A DNA stretch of 64,000 nucleotides from DASRFR01 sp035651455 (GTDB lineage Bacteria; Acidobacteriota; Terriglobia; Terriglobales; Acidobacteriaceae), in NCBI GenBank assembly GCA_035651455.1, contig DASRFR010000047.1:868001-932000 (forward strand), written 5' to 3'. Below, one piece after another: positions 8,504 to 18,006 of this stretch. The notes under the pieces were generated by a model, which was given only the letters and a program-made list of their open reading frames with translations, did no database searches and had not been told where the DNA came from. Each line of letters opens with the position of its first letter. Position 1 is the first letter of the stretch. The translations under genes and the position numbers were made by a program.

Positions 8504-9760
8504 TTACTCCTGCCGCAAAGCTTCGACCGGTTCCAGCGCAGCCGCTCTGCGGGCCGGATACAGCCCGGCGGCGATGCCAGCGATCGCCAATGAGAGTACA
8601 GCACCTATGGCGGAAATCGGCACCACCCGGGGCGTATCAAAGCCCTGCGGCAGTTGCACTCCCGAAAGAAGATGGACAACCAGCAGCGCTGCCCCTACAC
8701 CAACCACTCCGCTCAAAAGCGTGAGGAATGCGCCTTCAAGGAAAAATTGAAAGAGGATATTGCGAGTGGTTGCACCCAGCGCCTTGCGAAGTCCAATCTC
8801 ACGCGTTCGCTCCGTTACAGCGACGAGCATAATGTTGACGATCCCGATCGCGCCCAGTGCGAGCGTGACCAGTCCAACTCCGCCGAGAAACCAGTCCATG
8901 GCGGTAAAGATCTTGCCCATGGTCTTCTGATTCTTCACCGTGTCCCACTCTTCCCAGATTTCCTTGTCACTGGGATCGAAGCCGCCGTGATTGCGGGCGA
9001 CGATCCTATGCAACTCGCGCTTCGCTTCTTCGTTCTCGTCGAAGCTGCGCGGCTGGTAATTGATAAACGAGATTGCGTTGCCGTCTTTGGAGTTATCGCC
9101 TTTAAGTGGGAAGAGCTCGCGCATCGTGTTAAACGGCACGAAAATGCGTATGTTGGTGGCGTTATGTTCCTCGTGGCCAATCATCGACAACATACCGATC
9201 ACTTCGAAGCGGATTCCATTTAGCAAGATTGTGTTCCCCACGGCGGGACGGCCGGGGAACATGTTGCGTGTCATCTCGCGTCCGAGCACGCACACCCTAC
9301 GGTGCTCGTCGTTGTCCTCATCATTGATCCAGCGTCCAACCTGCAAGGGAATGGTGCGCACCTGGCTGTAAATGGGCGGCACACCCGAGACTTGCCCGTT
9401 GGTGCTGGTGTAATCGCTTACAGCGCGAATGTCGTCGCGCGCGATAACCGGCGAGATGTTCACTGCCAGCTTGCTCTGCGACTTAATCGCGACGTAATCG
9501 TCGTAGGTCAGGTTGAACCATTTCATCGCGCTGAAGCTGCCTTCGACCGCGGGGGCGCGCCCACCAAAGAAAAAGATGATGTTTTTGCCGAAAGTCTCCA
9601 GTTGCTTGCGATTGCCGTTGCGGAATCCTTCGCCTACGCCGACCAACAGAAGTAATGAGCCGACTCCCCAGGCGATACCGAACATGGTCAGGAATGATCG
9701 AAGCTTGTGCGCCCAAAGCGTGCGCAGGGTCTGAGCGAAGGTGTCAAGGAGCATGCGCAT
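8504..9760 (-). CDS. ABC transporter permease, MacB/FtsX type (first of pair)
   Basis: A 418-residue permease homologous in layout to its downstream partner: N-terminal helix (LRSFLTMFGIAWGVGSLLLLV), MacB-type periplasmic domain, then three FtsX helices with the conserved ERTREIGLRKALGAT loop and a final ALEPVEALRQE tail. I take ATG 9760 (MRMLLDTF) because AGGAAG lies 6-7 bases upstream and homologues begin there; the longer frame to 9838 adds a cysteine-rich leader with no family support. The two permeases probably form a heterodimer. The ATPase that should energise them must come from elsewhere in the genome. Confidence 0.88.
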   Translation of the reverse strand: MRMLLDTFAQTLRTLWAHKLRSFLTMFGIAWGVGSLLLLVGVGEGFRNGNRKQLETFGKNIIFFFGGRAPAVEGSFSAMKWFNLTYDDYVAIKSQSKLAVNISPVIARDDIRAVSDYTSTNGQVSGVPPIYSQVRTIPLQVGRWINDEDNDEHRRVCVLGREMTRNMFPGRPAVGNTILLNGIRFEVIGMLSMIGHEEHNATNIRIFVPFNTMRELFPLKGDNSKDGNAISFINYQPRSFDENEEAKRELHRIVARNHGGFDPSDKEIWEEWDTVKNQKTMGKIFTAMDWFLGGVGLVTLALGAIGIVNIMLVAVTERTREIGLRKALGATTRNILFQFFLEGAFLTLLSGVVGVGAALLVVHLLSGVQLPQGFDTPRVVPISAIGAVLSLAIAGIAAGLYPARRAAALEPVEALRQE

Positions 9761-9930
9761 GGCGCTTCCTGAAGCCGGAGAGATCGGGCAATCGCAGCGG
9801 CTGCAGCCTCCGGTTCTTTGGACTGGCCAGCTAACCAACGGTTAGCGCTCGGCATGCTGGAAATGGGAGTAATCTCTAAACATAAACAGGGATGGATGGA
9901 GTGTCTGCTTTGCTTCCCGGAGAGCCGGCC

Positions 9931-11964
9931 ATGCTAGCATTCTTAAGCAGATCTGAGCGCCTGCAGAATCGCATGTTTCGCGGAAGTCACACCTTTCGCA
10001 GCCTCGTCCCAGTAACGGCCGCGTGTCTATTGCTCCTGCTCTCGCTGCCTGCCCATGCCAAAAACACCCCTCCACCTCGGACCGAGGTGCATGCGCAGCA
10101 CTTCGTCGTGCTGACCGATGCTCCGGAAAAGCGCGGGCGCGAAGTAGCGGTTCGGCTTGAGCAGATGCGGTCCGTCTTCGCGGGCCTTCTCATGAGGACA
10201 CGGCTAAACATGTCAGAGCCGGTCACTGTTCTCGCACTTAAAGATGATCAGAAGTACTTGAGCATGGCGCCGGTCAGGAACGGGCATCCTATTTCCGCAC
10301 CGGGTTTTTTGCTCTCAGAGGCCGATCGGGCGTTCATCGTCCTGAACGTGTCCGATGCTGAGCCCTGGCGCGGGATAGGCCACGATTTCGCCCACCTCCT
10401 TCTCGATTTCAACTATCCTCCGACCCAGCCCTGGTTCGATGAAGGGCTGGCAGAATATTTTTCGTCTTTGCGTCTTACCGACACGTACGCGCAGATCGGT
10501 GGTGACCCCACTGCCGATCTGTCCTACAAGGAACAGGTGTACGGCAGTGGCGCGAAGCCATCCTCTACTGAATTACTCAACGGGCAAGCCTGGCTCCCGC
10601 TCGCAGACCTGTTCACGATGCAACCTGTATCTTCTGCGGCTGACCCGGCAAAAAGCGCTCCGCTGTTTTATGCCGAGTCCTGGATCGTCATGCATTACCT
10701 CTTGAATAAAGAACTGCTGCCGCAGGCGGGAACCTATTTCGACCTGGTGCAGAACCAGAAGCTTCCTGAAGGGGAGGCCATCGAAAAAGCGTTTGGGATG
10801 CCGCCGGCGAAATTTGAGGAGAACATTAAAAGCTACTTTCAGTCATTGAATGCGGCCGCCGGCCAAGGCATGGCAAAGCAGTTTACCGCTCCGCTCAATC
10901 CCGATGATATCGGCATGAGCTCGACTGAATTTCCTGACGCGGACGCGCGAGCGCTAATGGGCGACATCATGGCGCGCCAGGCGGAGCATCACGACCAGGG
11001 AGTGCGAGACCTGCAGGCGCTCACTGGCGGCAGTGCAGATAACGCCGCGGCACACCGGGCTTTGGCATGGGATTACCTCCAAAAAAAGGATTTCGAAAAA
11101 GCGACGGAAGAGCTGGGCACAGCGGCGGAGCTGGATCAGAAGAACCCCTGGTTGCGCTACTATCTCGCCGTGCTGAAATTTCGTATGGCGCAGGCCACCG
11201 GGCAGCCCATCCAAGGGCTCGCCAACATGATGCAGGATTTGAAAGCAGTGCTCGACTGGTATCCCGAGTTTGGCGAGGCATACAACATGCTCGCAATGGC
11301 CAGAGTGGAGGGCGGAGGCCCGAATTCGGCGTTGGACGCGATTCGCGCTGCTCTGAAGCTGAATCCGCGCAATCAGCAGTACGTCTGCAACCTGGGACGT
11401 GTGTACATGGAAGGAAAGAAATTTGAAGCGGCCCGTGCCGTCTTTGAACGCCTGAAATCCAGCGGCGATCCTGAAGTAGCAGCGGAAGCAAGCTCGCAAC
11501 TTGCCGAAATGGGGACAACGCAAAAGTATGGCACCACCCGGCGAGAGACCCCTCCCGCGAGTTCAACGAGCGCCGCAGGTTTAAGTGCTCCGAGCGCTGC
11601 CTCGAGCGCGACCAATACCTCGCCGGCGACGGCAGGCGAGAGCAGCCACGCGAAACAATCCGGGAGCGACGAAAAGAGCGAAACGAAAACGGCGGCTAAG
11701 AAGCCTGAATTTCCTCCCGCCACTGGACCGATCGAATTTCTTAAAGGGAAGGTGGTCAGCGTGGATTGTTCTCACTCCCCCAGCGCGACCGTCACGGTTG
11801 TGAGCGGCAAAAAGACTTTGACCCTGCACACTGAAGATTACAAGTCTTTGCTGGTGATTGGCGCCGACAAGTTTGCATGCGATTGGTCGGGTCAGCCGGT
11901 CGCGATCAATTATCGGGCGAGCGGCAAAACAACTGGGGATCTGGTCTCGGTGGAGGTACAGTAG
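9931..11964 (+). CDS. Exported TPR protein with gluzincin-like (DUF1570-type) domain
   Basis: A roughly 677-residue exported protein. ATG 9931 has GGAGAG upstream and leads into a signal segment (VTAACLLLLLSLPAHA); starts at 9892 or 9973 are possible. Residues about 50-330 resemble the peptidase-like domain found ahead of TPRs: HDFAH (10381) in the position of the zinc-binding HExxH helix and WFDEGLAEYF (10432) as the downstream Glu helix. The catalytic Glu of HExxH is Asp here, so activity is uncertain. About residues 350-540 form TPR-like helices for protein contacts. A Ser/Thr/Ala/Lys-rich linker follows, then a small C-terminal beta domain (about 595-677). The next gene starts on its stop codon (TAGTG). 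Confidence 0.7.
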   Translation: MLAFLSRSERLQNRMFRGSHTFRSLVPVTAACLLLLLSLPAHAKNTPPPRTEVHAQHFVVLTDAPEKRGREVAVRLEQMRSVFAGLLMRTRLNMSEPVTVLALKDDQKYLSMAPVRNGHPISAPGFLLSEADRAFIVLNVSDAEPWRGIGHDFAHLLLDFNYPPTQPWFDEGLAEYFSSLRLTDTYAQIGGDPTADLSYKEQVYGSGAKPSSTELLNGQAWLPLADLFTMQPVSSAADPAKSAPLFYAESWIVMHYLLNKELLPQAGTYFDLVQNQKLPEGEAIEKAFGMPPAKFEENIKSYFQSLNAAAGQGMAKQFTAPLNPDDIGMSSTEFPDADARALMGDIMARQAEHHDQGVRDLQALTGGSADNAAAHRALAWDYLQKKDFEKATEELGTAAELDQKNPWLRYYLAVLKFRMAQATGQPIQGLANMMQDLKAVLDWYPEFGEAYNMLAMARVEGGGPNSALDAIRAALKLNPRNQQYVCNLGRVYMEGKKFEAARAVFERLKSSGDPEVAAEASSQLAEMGTTQKYGTTRRETPPASSTSAAGLSAPSAASSATNTSPATAGESSHAKQSGSDEKSETKTAAKKPEFPPATGPIEFLKGKVVSVDCSHSPSATVTVVSGKKTLTLHTEDYKSLLVIGADKFACDWSGQPVAINYRASGKTTGDLVSVEVQ

Positions 11965-12620
11965 TGATGCTCGATTCGCGCAAGAGGAGGTCATTTTCCG
12001 CGCTGGCGACTGTCGTCTTGATTTCGTTGTGTGTGACGATTGCTCACACGGCTCTGATGGCTCAGTCGACAGCATCGAGCGCCGCGAAATCCAAGTCGTG
12101 GCTCGACAGCAACCCGGCGCCAAATTGGAACCAGCCGGGCCAGGCGCTACCCAGACCCATCGTCGAAGACGATAGCAATCTGTGGCGGTGTGGAGAGCAG
12201 ATACGGCTCACATCTAAAAATAAAGCCGACCAGGCGGTCATCGCCGCTGGCTGGAAGCTGATTGGTCCCCTGCATTTGTTCGAGAATGTGCGCGTAATCC
12301 TCGGAACTTCGGGTTTCGACGGCATGTGCCGACCTATGGGTTACCAGGGCTTCGTATTCGAGGGCTCCAAATTTGCCGGCACACTGGCGCCTGCGCCGAT
12401 GGATTCGCGTGAGGACGGCGATCTGAGCCACCTTCAGTTCCCTAAGCTGGCAAGCATCGTGGCTTCCTATAAGCGCTACCGGGAATCTGATCCCCGTTGC
12501 TGTCCTTCATCGTCCTCCTACGTCGAGTACAAAATCGAAACTCGCGACGGCATGCCCGTGCTCACGCCCGTAACCGTGAATACCAGTTCGAATCCCGGAA
12601 CACCTCCCGAGAAGCCCTAA
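11964..12620 (+). CDS. Exported LppP/LprE-like protein
   Basis: About 218 residues, with a signal segment (ALATVVLISLCVTIAHTALMAQ). The start is either GTG 11964, overlapping the upstream TAG, or ATG 11967; GGAGG at 11952-11956 serves both. After a spacer it carries a domain resembling the mycobacterial LppP/LprE family: a conserved C near the front (WRCGEQ), GFVFEGSKFAGT, and the DPRCCPS motif before a final beta strand (YVEYKIE). Function of the family is unknown. No lipobox Cys is seen at the signal cleavage site, so it is probably soluble periplasmic. Likely cotranslated with the TPR protein upstream; its TAA overlaps the stop of the convergent phosphoesterase gene. Confidence 0.6.
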   Translation: MMLDSRKRRSFSALATVVLISLCVTIAHTALMAQSTASSAAKSKSWLDSNPAPNWNQPGQALPRPIVEDDSNLWRCGEQIRLTSKNKADQAVIAAGWKLIGPLHLFENVRVILGTSGFDGMCRPMGYQGFVFEGSKFAGTLAPAPMDSREDGDLSHLQFPKLASIVASYKRYRESDPRCCPSSSSYVEYKIETRDGMPVLTPVTVNTSSNPGTPPEKP

Positions 12621-14497
12621 TATCCCGGCGCCTTTTCCTTGCTTATGTCGCATGTTCCGTTGGTCGGCTGCACCGGCAAGGGCGGTGGAGTCAGCCAGTA
12701 GGGATTTGAGAAGTCGAAGAACTCTATCATGTCGTCGGCATTCGCGTCGCGTGCCGTCAGCGGCGGCACATTGAAGGTCACCTCGATGAAACGCAGAATG
12801 GACGTGATCTCCCGAAAAGTGTGCGACACGAAGTTCGGCTTCACCCAGGGCGACACTACCGTAATCGGCAGCCGGATTCCGGCATGCCCAAAGTCGCCCC
12901 ATCGATCACCGGAGAGCAACATCGGCTTGATGCTGTCGGGCGGGGTCATTCTCGGCGGGATCACGTGGTCATACAACCCGCCATGCTCATCGTAGCTTAG
13001 GATGAATGCCGACGACGACCACGATGGGCTGGCCAGCAACGCGTTCAGAATACCAGCTACGTCGGCGGCACCTTCCTGAATATTCGTACCGGGGTGCTCG
13101 TCGAGACCGGACGGCCCCGCCCGCTCAATGAAAAGCACCGAGGGCAAGGTGGATTCGTTTTGAATGTCGGTGTAGTACTGCGAAATCGGAAACATCTTAT
13201 CTGCGTCTCGCAAGTAGGTTTCCCACTGCGGAAGGTAAGAACCGTTGTCCTGGTAGTAGTAGCGCCACGACACGCCGGCTGCATCGAGGTTGTCGAACAA
13301 AGTAGTTTGCGGCCAACCGTCTGGGGGCGGAGTATCGGGGCGAATGTGGCCAAAAGAGGTCGCGGCAAACAGGTACATGCGGTTCGAAATGGTATTCGAT
13401 TCAACCGAGGCGAAAAACCGGTCGCTGGTGGCGAATTGCGTGGCCAATTCATAGTAGTAAGGAATATCTGTCCAGTCGTAATAGCCCATGGCGCGTGTGC
13501 CGTTGGGATCGATTTTTGAGCCATTGGGGTCGACACTGGATACGAAGCCGTCCATTTTCCCGCCGTCGATTTGCTGGTGCTGCTGGTTCCAGAACGGGCT
13601 CAGATCATCGGTGCACACGGTCTGGTAATGATAGGGGCTCACAGGTTGACCATCGCGCGTGTAGAGCACGGTGTTGAGCGGAACGCCATCAACCTCGTTG
13701 GGCAGTCCTTTTGAAACGCGGTAGGTGCCCAGCATGCCGAAGTAATTATCGAAGCTGCGATTCTCCTGCAGCATGTAAAAAATATGATGGATATTGCTGA
13801 GACCCGAATTATCGGTAACCGTGATTGAGAGCGCGGAACTGAACGAAGCTTTGTTTTGATCCAAAGCCCTGAACGTAAGCCTGTGCGCCCCCGGGCTCAA
13901 GGTTCTGAGATAACCGTCGAGGTTCTGCAGGTTCGTCTTGTAAAGAAGCTTTCCGTTTTCGGAAACGGTAATCGAAGTCACTGGCGTGGAATCGGTAGTG
14001 CCAGCCGAAATGTGCACTGGGGAACTGACCACCGCCCCATCGCCGGGACTGCAAATCGTGATGGTCAGGTTGCTGGGATTCAGAGCACAGGGCGGAGTCT
14101 GATTCACACCGTATACATTCGTTTTGAAAGTCGCCCCGGTGCTGTCCCATGCCTGAACGGTGACCAGGTGGGAGCCTATCGCCAGTGGAATCCACGCGTC
14201 GAGAGTGGCGGCATCCACCTGGTAGACCAAGGCGTTGTCGACGTACACCTGCACCGCCACTACCTCATTCGTGTCCGTGGTGCTCGCCTGTACGTGAACC
14301 GGAGTGCTGACGTACTGGTGCGTTTTAGGAAGGCAGACGGTGACCGATGGATTAGTCGGACCCGGCACGCAAGGGCTTTGCGAAAGTGCGGGAGCAGCCG
14401 TCATCAGGACGAGGGCTAAAGCAGCTATACCGAAATGCGGGCGTCCTACTGAGAAGTGACAAAGGGAAAGGTGCGAACCGGGCGGAAGGAATCCCAC
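12617..14497 (-). CDS. Secreted phospholipase C / acid phosphatase-type phosphoesterase with N-terminal Ig-like modules
   Basis: A 626-residue secreted hydrolase. GTG start (14497) with GAGG upstream, then a signal region ending near APALSQ. Residues about 45-225 are two Ig-like modules (SPVHISAGTTD..., ending VQAWDSTG-type motifs). The C-terminal two thirds are the phosphoesterase family of PLC and AcpA: metal-site ENRSFDNYFG, a FFASVESNTISNRM segment in the nucleophile region, ILSYDEHGGLYDHV, and HAGIRLPITVVSPWV. It should cleave phosphate mono- or diesters, possibly phospholipids, outside the cell for phosphate scavenging; the exact substrate cannot be told. Its stop codon overlaps that of the convergent gene by three bases. 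Confidence 0.88.
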   Translation of the reverse strand: MGFLPPGSHLSLCHFSVGRPHFGIAALALVLMTAAPALSQSPCVPGPTNPSVTVCLPKTHQYVSTPVHVQASTTDTNEVVAVQVYVDNALVYQVDAATLDAWIPLAIGSHLVTVQAWDSTGATFKTNVYGVNQTPPCALNPSNLTITICSPGDGAVVSSPVHISAGTTDSTPVTSITVSENGKLLYKTNLQNLDGYLRTLSPGAHRLTFRALDQNKASFSSALSITVTDNSGLSNIHHIFYMLQENRSFDNYFGMLGTYRVSKGLPNEVDGVPLNTVLYTRDGQPVSPYHYQTVCTDDLSPFWNQQHQQIDGGKMDGFVSSVDPNGSKIDPNGTRAMGYYDWTDIPYYYELATQFATSDRFFASVESNTISNRMYLFAATSFGHIRPDTPPPDGWPQTTLFDNLDAAGVSWRYYYQDNGSYLPQWETYLRDADKMFPISQYYTDIQNESTLPSVLFIERAGPSGLDEHPGTNIQEGAADVAGILNALLASPSWSSSAFILSYDEHGGLYDHVIPPRMTPPDSIKPMLLSGDRWGDFGHAGIRLPITVVSPWVKPNFVSHTFREITSILRFIEVTFNVPPLTARDANADDMIEFFDFSNPYWLTPPPLPVQPTNGTCDISKEKAPGY

Positions 14498-14758
14498 GAC
14501 TGAACCTCACAACGCGAATTCCGCGGGCGTCAGAACAGGCGGGAATCCAACGTCATGCGGGCGACATTTAGGATGGAACCGGGTTTGGTGCTGGTTGCTT
14601 TCTCGATTCTGCATCGGTCACTAGCACTGTAGTCCGGCCTCGTTCGCGCGAAAACCAGCGACAGGTGCGGAATTGCGAGAAATCAGGTAACCTTTTCTCA
14701 AAAGCAGCATCAAAGAACCGTTACCGCTTCCTCCTCCTCCGCAGGGTTTTCTCCCGTC

Positions 14759-17179
14759 ATGAATTACAGCATTGGCCCCGCCCCTTCCTTTCGCGATAAG
14801 CACGAGGTTTGTCTCGCAACCCAAAATCTTGCGCTTCTCTGGAAGCTGCAGTCTGGCCGCAGTAGTATCGCTCCGGCCCTGCTGATCGCAGCTATCGCTT
14901 TCGCGCCCGTAATTGCGACCGCCCAGGTGCGTCGCGATTCACGGACCATAGCCGTCCCTGCTATTGCCGAGTCGTGGTATATGAGCGCAGGCCGGCCGAA
15001 GCAGAAGCTGGTGTCCCGCGTCACCGAGCATGATCCGGCTAACCAGGAAGCTGCGAAAGAACGCGCGAATGAGTCCAAATTCGCGGGTATGGCTCTGCCG
15101 GCCCACCTGAATCCTCGGGATTCGCTTCTGGGACTCACATTCACCGGACCCAGTGATGATGCCTATCCTCCCGATTCACAGATCGCCGCTGGCCCCAATT
15201 ACCTGGTCAGCACGATCAACGAGGAGATCGTTGTCTATAACAAGGCGGGCGGACAGGTTTCGTGGACATTCACCAGCACGTTCTTTGACACGTTAGGCGT
15301 GAATATCAGCGACTGCTGCTATGACGCCCAGGTGCTCTATGACCAGTCCGACGGCCGGTTCATCCTTACCGCGGCCGAGGGCGCGCACCTCCAGGCTCCG
15401 CCTACCTACATCTTCATCGCCGTGTCGCAGACCAGCGATCCTACCGGTAACTGGAACAAATACGCGATGGAGATGGATAGCGGGAACACCTGGCCCGATC
15501 GTCCTGAGCTTGGACTGAGTTCAACCGCGATCTACATCGCGGACGACCAGGTACCCTTTGGCACGGGCATGGCTACCGAGTACGTGACGGTCGTCGGTTT
15601 GCCTGCCTTGTTGTCCGGCTCCAAAAGCTTGCAGGTAACCACTTTTACCAACATCGAGGACGTGGAAGGCAATGAAACCTTCGGCATCGCGCCGGCGATC
15701 ACCTATGGCAGCGCGCAGACCGAATACCTCGTCAGTTCCAGTGACGACGTCAGCAGCGGCGGCAGTGCGTTGCACCTGTTCAGCATCAACACCAGTGGCG
15801 TTCCCACGCTGAGCACGACTGACGTGTCGGTTCCCGCATTCAGCCCCGCGCCGAATGCGACGCAACCGGGAACCTCTATTCTCATTAACACCGGCGGCGT
15901 CGGCATCATGTCGGTAGTTTGGATCAACGGCTCGCTATGGTGTACTCAGGGTGCGGCCGACGCGACGGGGGGCAACTCAGTAGTGCGCTGGTATCAGCTC
16001 AATACTGCTAACAATACGCTGGTGCAGTCGGGGGATATCAATGGCACCGGAGAAGCCTTTTATGGCGCGATCGCGGCGTTGTCGGATGGAGAGGCGTTCC
16101 TTGTTTACAGCACCTCGAGCGCATCGCAGTATGTCTCTGCCGGTTATGCGCACCGTTCGGCTAGCGATGCGCTGAATACCATGAGCGCGAGCGGCATTTA
16201 CCAGGTCGGCACCGGGCCCGACACCTATGCCAATGGCCGCTTCGGTGATTACAGCGGCCTTTCTCCGGACCCCAACGGGGGCAGCGTCTGGGGCATTGCC
16301 GAAACCGCGGACCCTTCCGGCGTTCTCAATTACAACACCGCAGTGGTCAATCTGCTTTCATCCAACAATTCCGGCGGCGGCAGTTCAGTCGTGGTCACGT
16401 CCCCTCAGAGCGGCGGCACCTACCCCTCGCCAGTGAGTTATATTGCGACCGCCACCACCACCTGCGTCCAAGGCGTGGCGGCCATGGGCGTCTATAGCGC
16501 GCCGGGGAATCTCATCTACACGGTGAACGGTGCCAGCTTGAACGTCAATCTTTCCCTCAGTCCCGGGACGTACAACACCACTGTGCAGGAGTGGGATAAC
16601 TGCGGGGGCGCCGCTAAGACATCGGTGGCGATCACCGTCACGGGCAGTGGGGGCGCGGTGAAGGTTTCCGCTCCGGCCAACGGAAGCACCGTAGCATCAC
16701 CAGTTCATTTTGCCGCCGCGGCGACGACCAGCTGCCTCAAGGGGGTCTCCGCCATAGGCATCTACACTGCGCCCGGCAAGCTTGCTTACACGGTAAGTGG
16801 GGCGACCCTGGATACGTATTTGAGCTTGAGCCCTGGCACTTACAACACCACCGTCCAGGAGTGGGATAACTGCGGTGGCGCGGCGAAGACGCCGGTGACC
16901 ATCACCGTGAGCGGGAATGGAGTATACGTGACGGCGCCCAGCAACGGTGGCACGTATTCATCGCCTGTGCACTACCGGGCGACTGCGAGTACTACTTGTG
17001 CCAAGGGTGTTTCCGCCATGGGCATCTACACCGCGCCGGGCAAACTTGCTTACACAGTTAGCGGGGCAAACCTGAACACGAATCTCAGCTTGAATGCGGG
17101 GACTTACAACACCACGGTGCAGGAGTGGGACAACTGCGGATCATCCGCGAAAGCGCCGGTCACAATCACAGTGCGCTGA
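14759..17179 (+). CDS. Large secreted protein with propeller-like domain and three C-terminal Ig-like repeats
   Basis: An 806-residue exported protein. ATG 14759 lies ahead of a membrane segment (IAPALLIAAIAFAPVIATAQ) acting as signal or anchor; the ribosome site is weak. Residues about 110-540 are rich in beta strands and in motifs such as PPDSQIAAGPNYLV and GRFGDYSGLSPD, suggesting a beta-propeller or sialidase-like fold; no catalytic set is evident. From about residue 545 three near-identical modules of about 85 residues follow, each with a Cys pair, SPV.Y/H.A.ATT, YTAPGKLAYTVSGA, and TTVQEWDNCG. The same module type occurs in the divergent phosphoesterase. Possible roles: surface or matrix binding. 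Confidence 0.65.
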   Translation: MNYSIGPAPSFRDKHEVCLATQNLALLWKLQSGRSSIAPALLIAAIAFAPVIATAQVRRDSRTIAVPAIAESWYMSAGRPKQKLVSRVTEHDPANQEAAKERANESKFAGMALPAHLNPRDSLLGLTFTGPSDDAYPPDSQIAAGPNYLVSTINEEIVVYNKAGGQVSWTFTSTFFDTLGVNISDCCYDAQVLYDQSDGRFILTAAEGAHLQAPPTYIFIAVSQTSDPTGNWNKYAMEMDSGNTWPDRPELGLSSTAIYIADDQVPFGTGMATEYVTVVGLPALLSGSKSLQVTTFTNIEDVEGNETFGIAPAITYGSAQTEYLVSSSDDVSSGGSALHLFSINTSGVPTLSTTDVSVPAFSPAPNATQPGTSILINTGGVGIMSVVWINGSLWCTQGAADATGGNSVVRWYQLNTANNTLVQSGDINGTGEAFYGAIAALSDGEAFLVYSTSSASQYVSAGYAHRSASDALNTMSASGIYQVGTGPDTYANGRFGDYSGLSPDPNGGSVWGIAETADPSGVLNYNTAVVNLLSSNNSGGGSSVVVTSPQSGGTYPSPVSYIATATTTCVQGVAAMGVYSAPGNLIYTVNGASLNVNLSLSPGTYNTTVQEWDNCGGAAKTSVAITVTGSGGAVKVSAPANGSTVASPVHFAAAATTSCLKGVSAIGIYTAPGKLAYTVSGATLDTYLSLSPGTYNTTVQEWDNCGGAAKTPVTITVSGNGVYVTAPSNGGTYSSPVHYRATASTTCAKGVSAMGIYTAPGKLAYTVSGANLNTNLSLNAGTYNTTVQEWDNCGSSAKAPVTITVR
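16384..17176 (+). repeat. Three tandem in-frame copies of an Ig-like module
   Basis: Three repeats of about 250-260 bases (roughly 16384-16650, 16655-16915, 16918-17176) encode the C-terminal modules of the secreted protein. Repeats two and three are most alike at DNA level (shared CTTGCTTACAC and TACAACACCAC blocks), which suggests recent duplication. Each carries two cysteines (TTC/TSC near the start, DNCG near the end) that could form one disulfide per module. Confidence 0.8.
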
Positions 17180-17323
17180 TCAGTTCGAAAACCGAGCAGA
17201 GCGAACGCACGCTGCCTTCGTTCTCAATCTCCCGCCGCTCGGGTCACAGCGGCGCACTCGGCCGAGTCAACGACACATTTCCCATTCAGGCGGCGCAAGC
17301 CGGCGGACTGCGCTAGAGTCGGG

Positions 17324-17728
17324 TCATTTCTTATCTGAGGACGTCGGGGCGGGAGCGTTCGAGTTCGAGGTGGGGTTCGCTGGTGCCGCGCTCTCGCCAG
17401 CGTGTTGCGTGACCGTGACATCCTGCAGCTCCCACGTATTCTGGCCATCACTGACCAGGGTGGCGTGAATTTTGTCTCCTGGCCTTAGATTCGAGAGCAG
17501 GCGTTGATCTTTCACCAGATAATCCATGTTCATCGGAGTCATAAAGCCAGGAATATCTTCGTTATGGGCTTCGACCATCTGATCGGCAGCCTGGACCTGC
17601 ACCACGGTTGCGGTCATCGAGTAGCGCTTCAACTCCACCCGTCGGGCCGTGTGAGCCGCAAACCACACAATGAGAACCGTGGCCAGAACGATGACGGGTA
17701 CCACGACGTACATATGTCGACGCTGCAC
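17324..17728 (-). CDS. Membrane-anchored CusF-like copper-binding protein
   Basis: A 134-residue protein with an N-terminal hydrophobic anchor (VVVPVIVLATVLIVWFAAH) and a CusF/SenC-associated copper-binding domain (about residues 38-108) with the hallmark HNEDIPGFMTPMNMDYLV and the LRPGDKI strand. In this group His and the two Met residues bind Cu(I); the Trp that covers copper in E. coli CusF is not present. The tail is a disordered Pro/Ser/Asn stretch. GTG start at 17728 with GGAGG at ideal spacing. No SCO/SenC, CusA or oxidase gene is adjacent in the window, so its partner is unknown. Expected location: periplasmic face of the inner membrane. Confidence 0.8.
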   Translation of the reverse strand: MQRRHMYVVVPVIVLATVLIVWFAAHTARRVELKRYSMTATVVQVQAADQMVEAHNEDIPGFMTPMNMDYLVKDQRLLSNLRPGDKIHATLVSDGQNTWELQDVTVTQHAGESAAPANPTSNSNAPAPTSSDKK

Positions 17729-18006
17729 GGGCTACCTCCACGGAGCAGATCAACTAGTTTACGACATTGAACTTAGACGATGGCAGGTTGCAAAGGCAGC
17801 GGACAAATTTGAGCGTCGCACCCGGGCAAGATTGTGTTCAGGATTACAACAACGACGATTCGCTCCCGTTAGGTTTTTCTACGCAGAACGCTTTGAGCCG
17901 GGCCGCAGTATGCACGCTCTTGGATAATCCTGGCGACACTCGGCTGACGCAGGGAAGCATTACCACGCGGCGCTTTCGATCCATCGTGCTATCCTGAATT
18001 TCTTCC

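Noticed and set aside
16384..17176. Tandem repeats that could be read as a CRISPR-like or minisatellite array
   Set aside because: Repeats are about 260 bases, stay in frame and encode protein modules; no spacers or cas genes.
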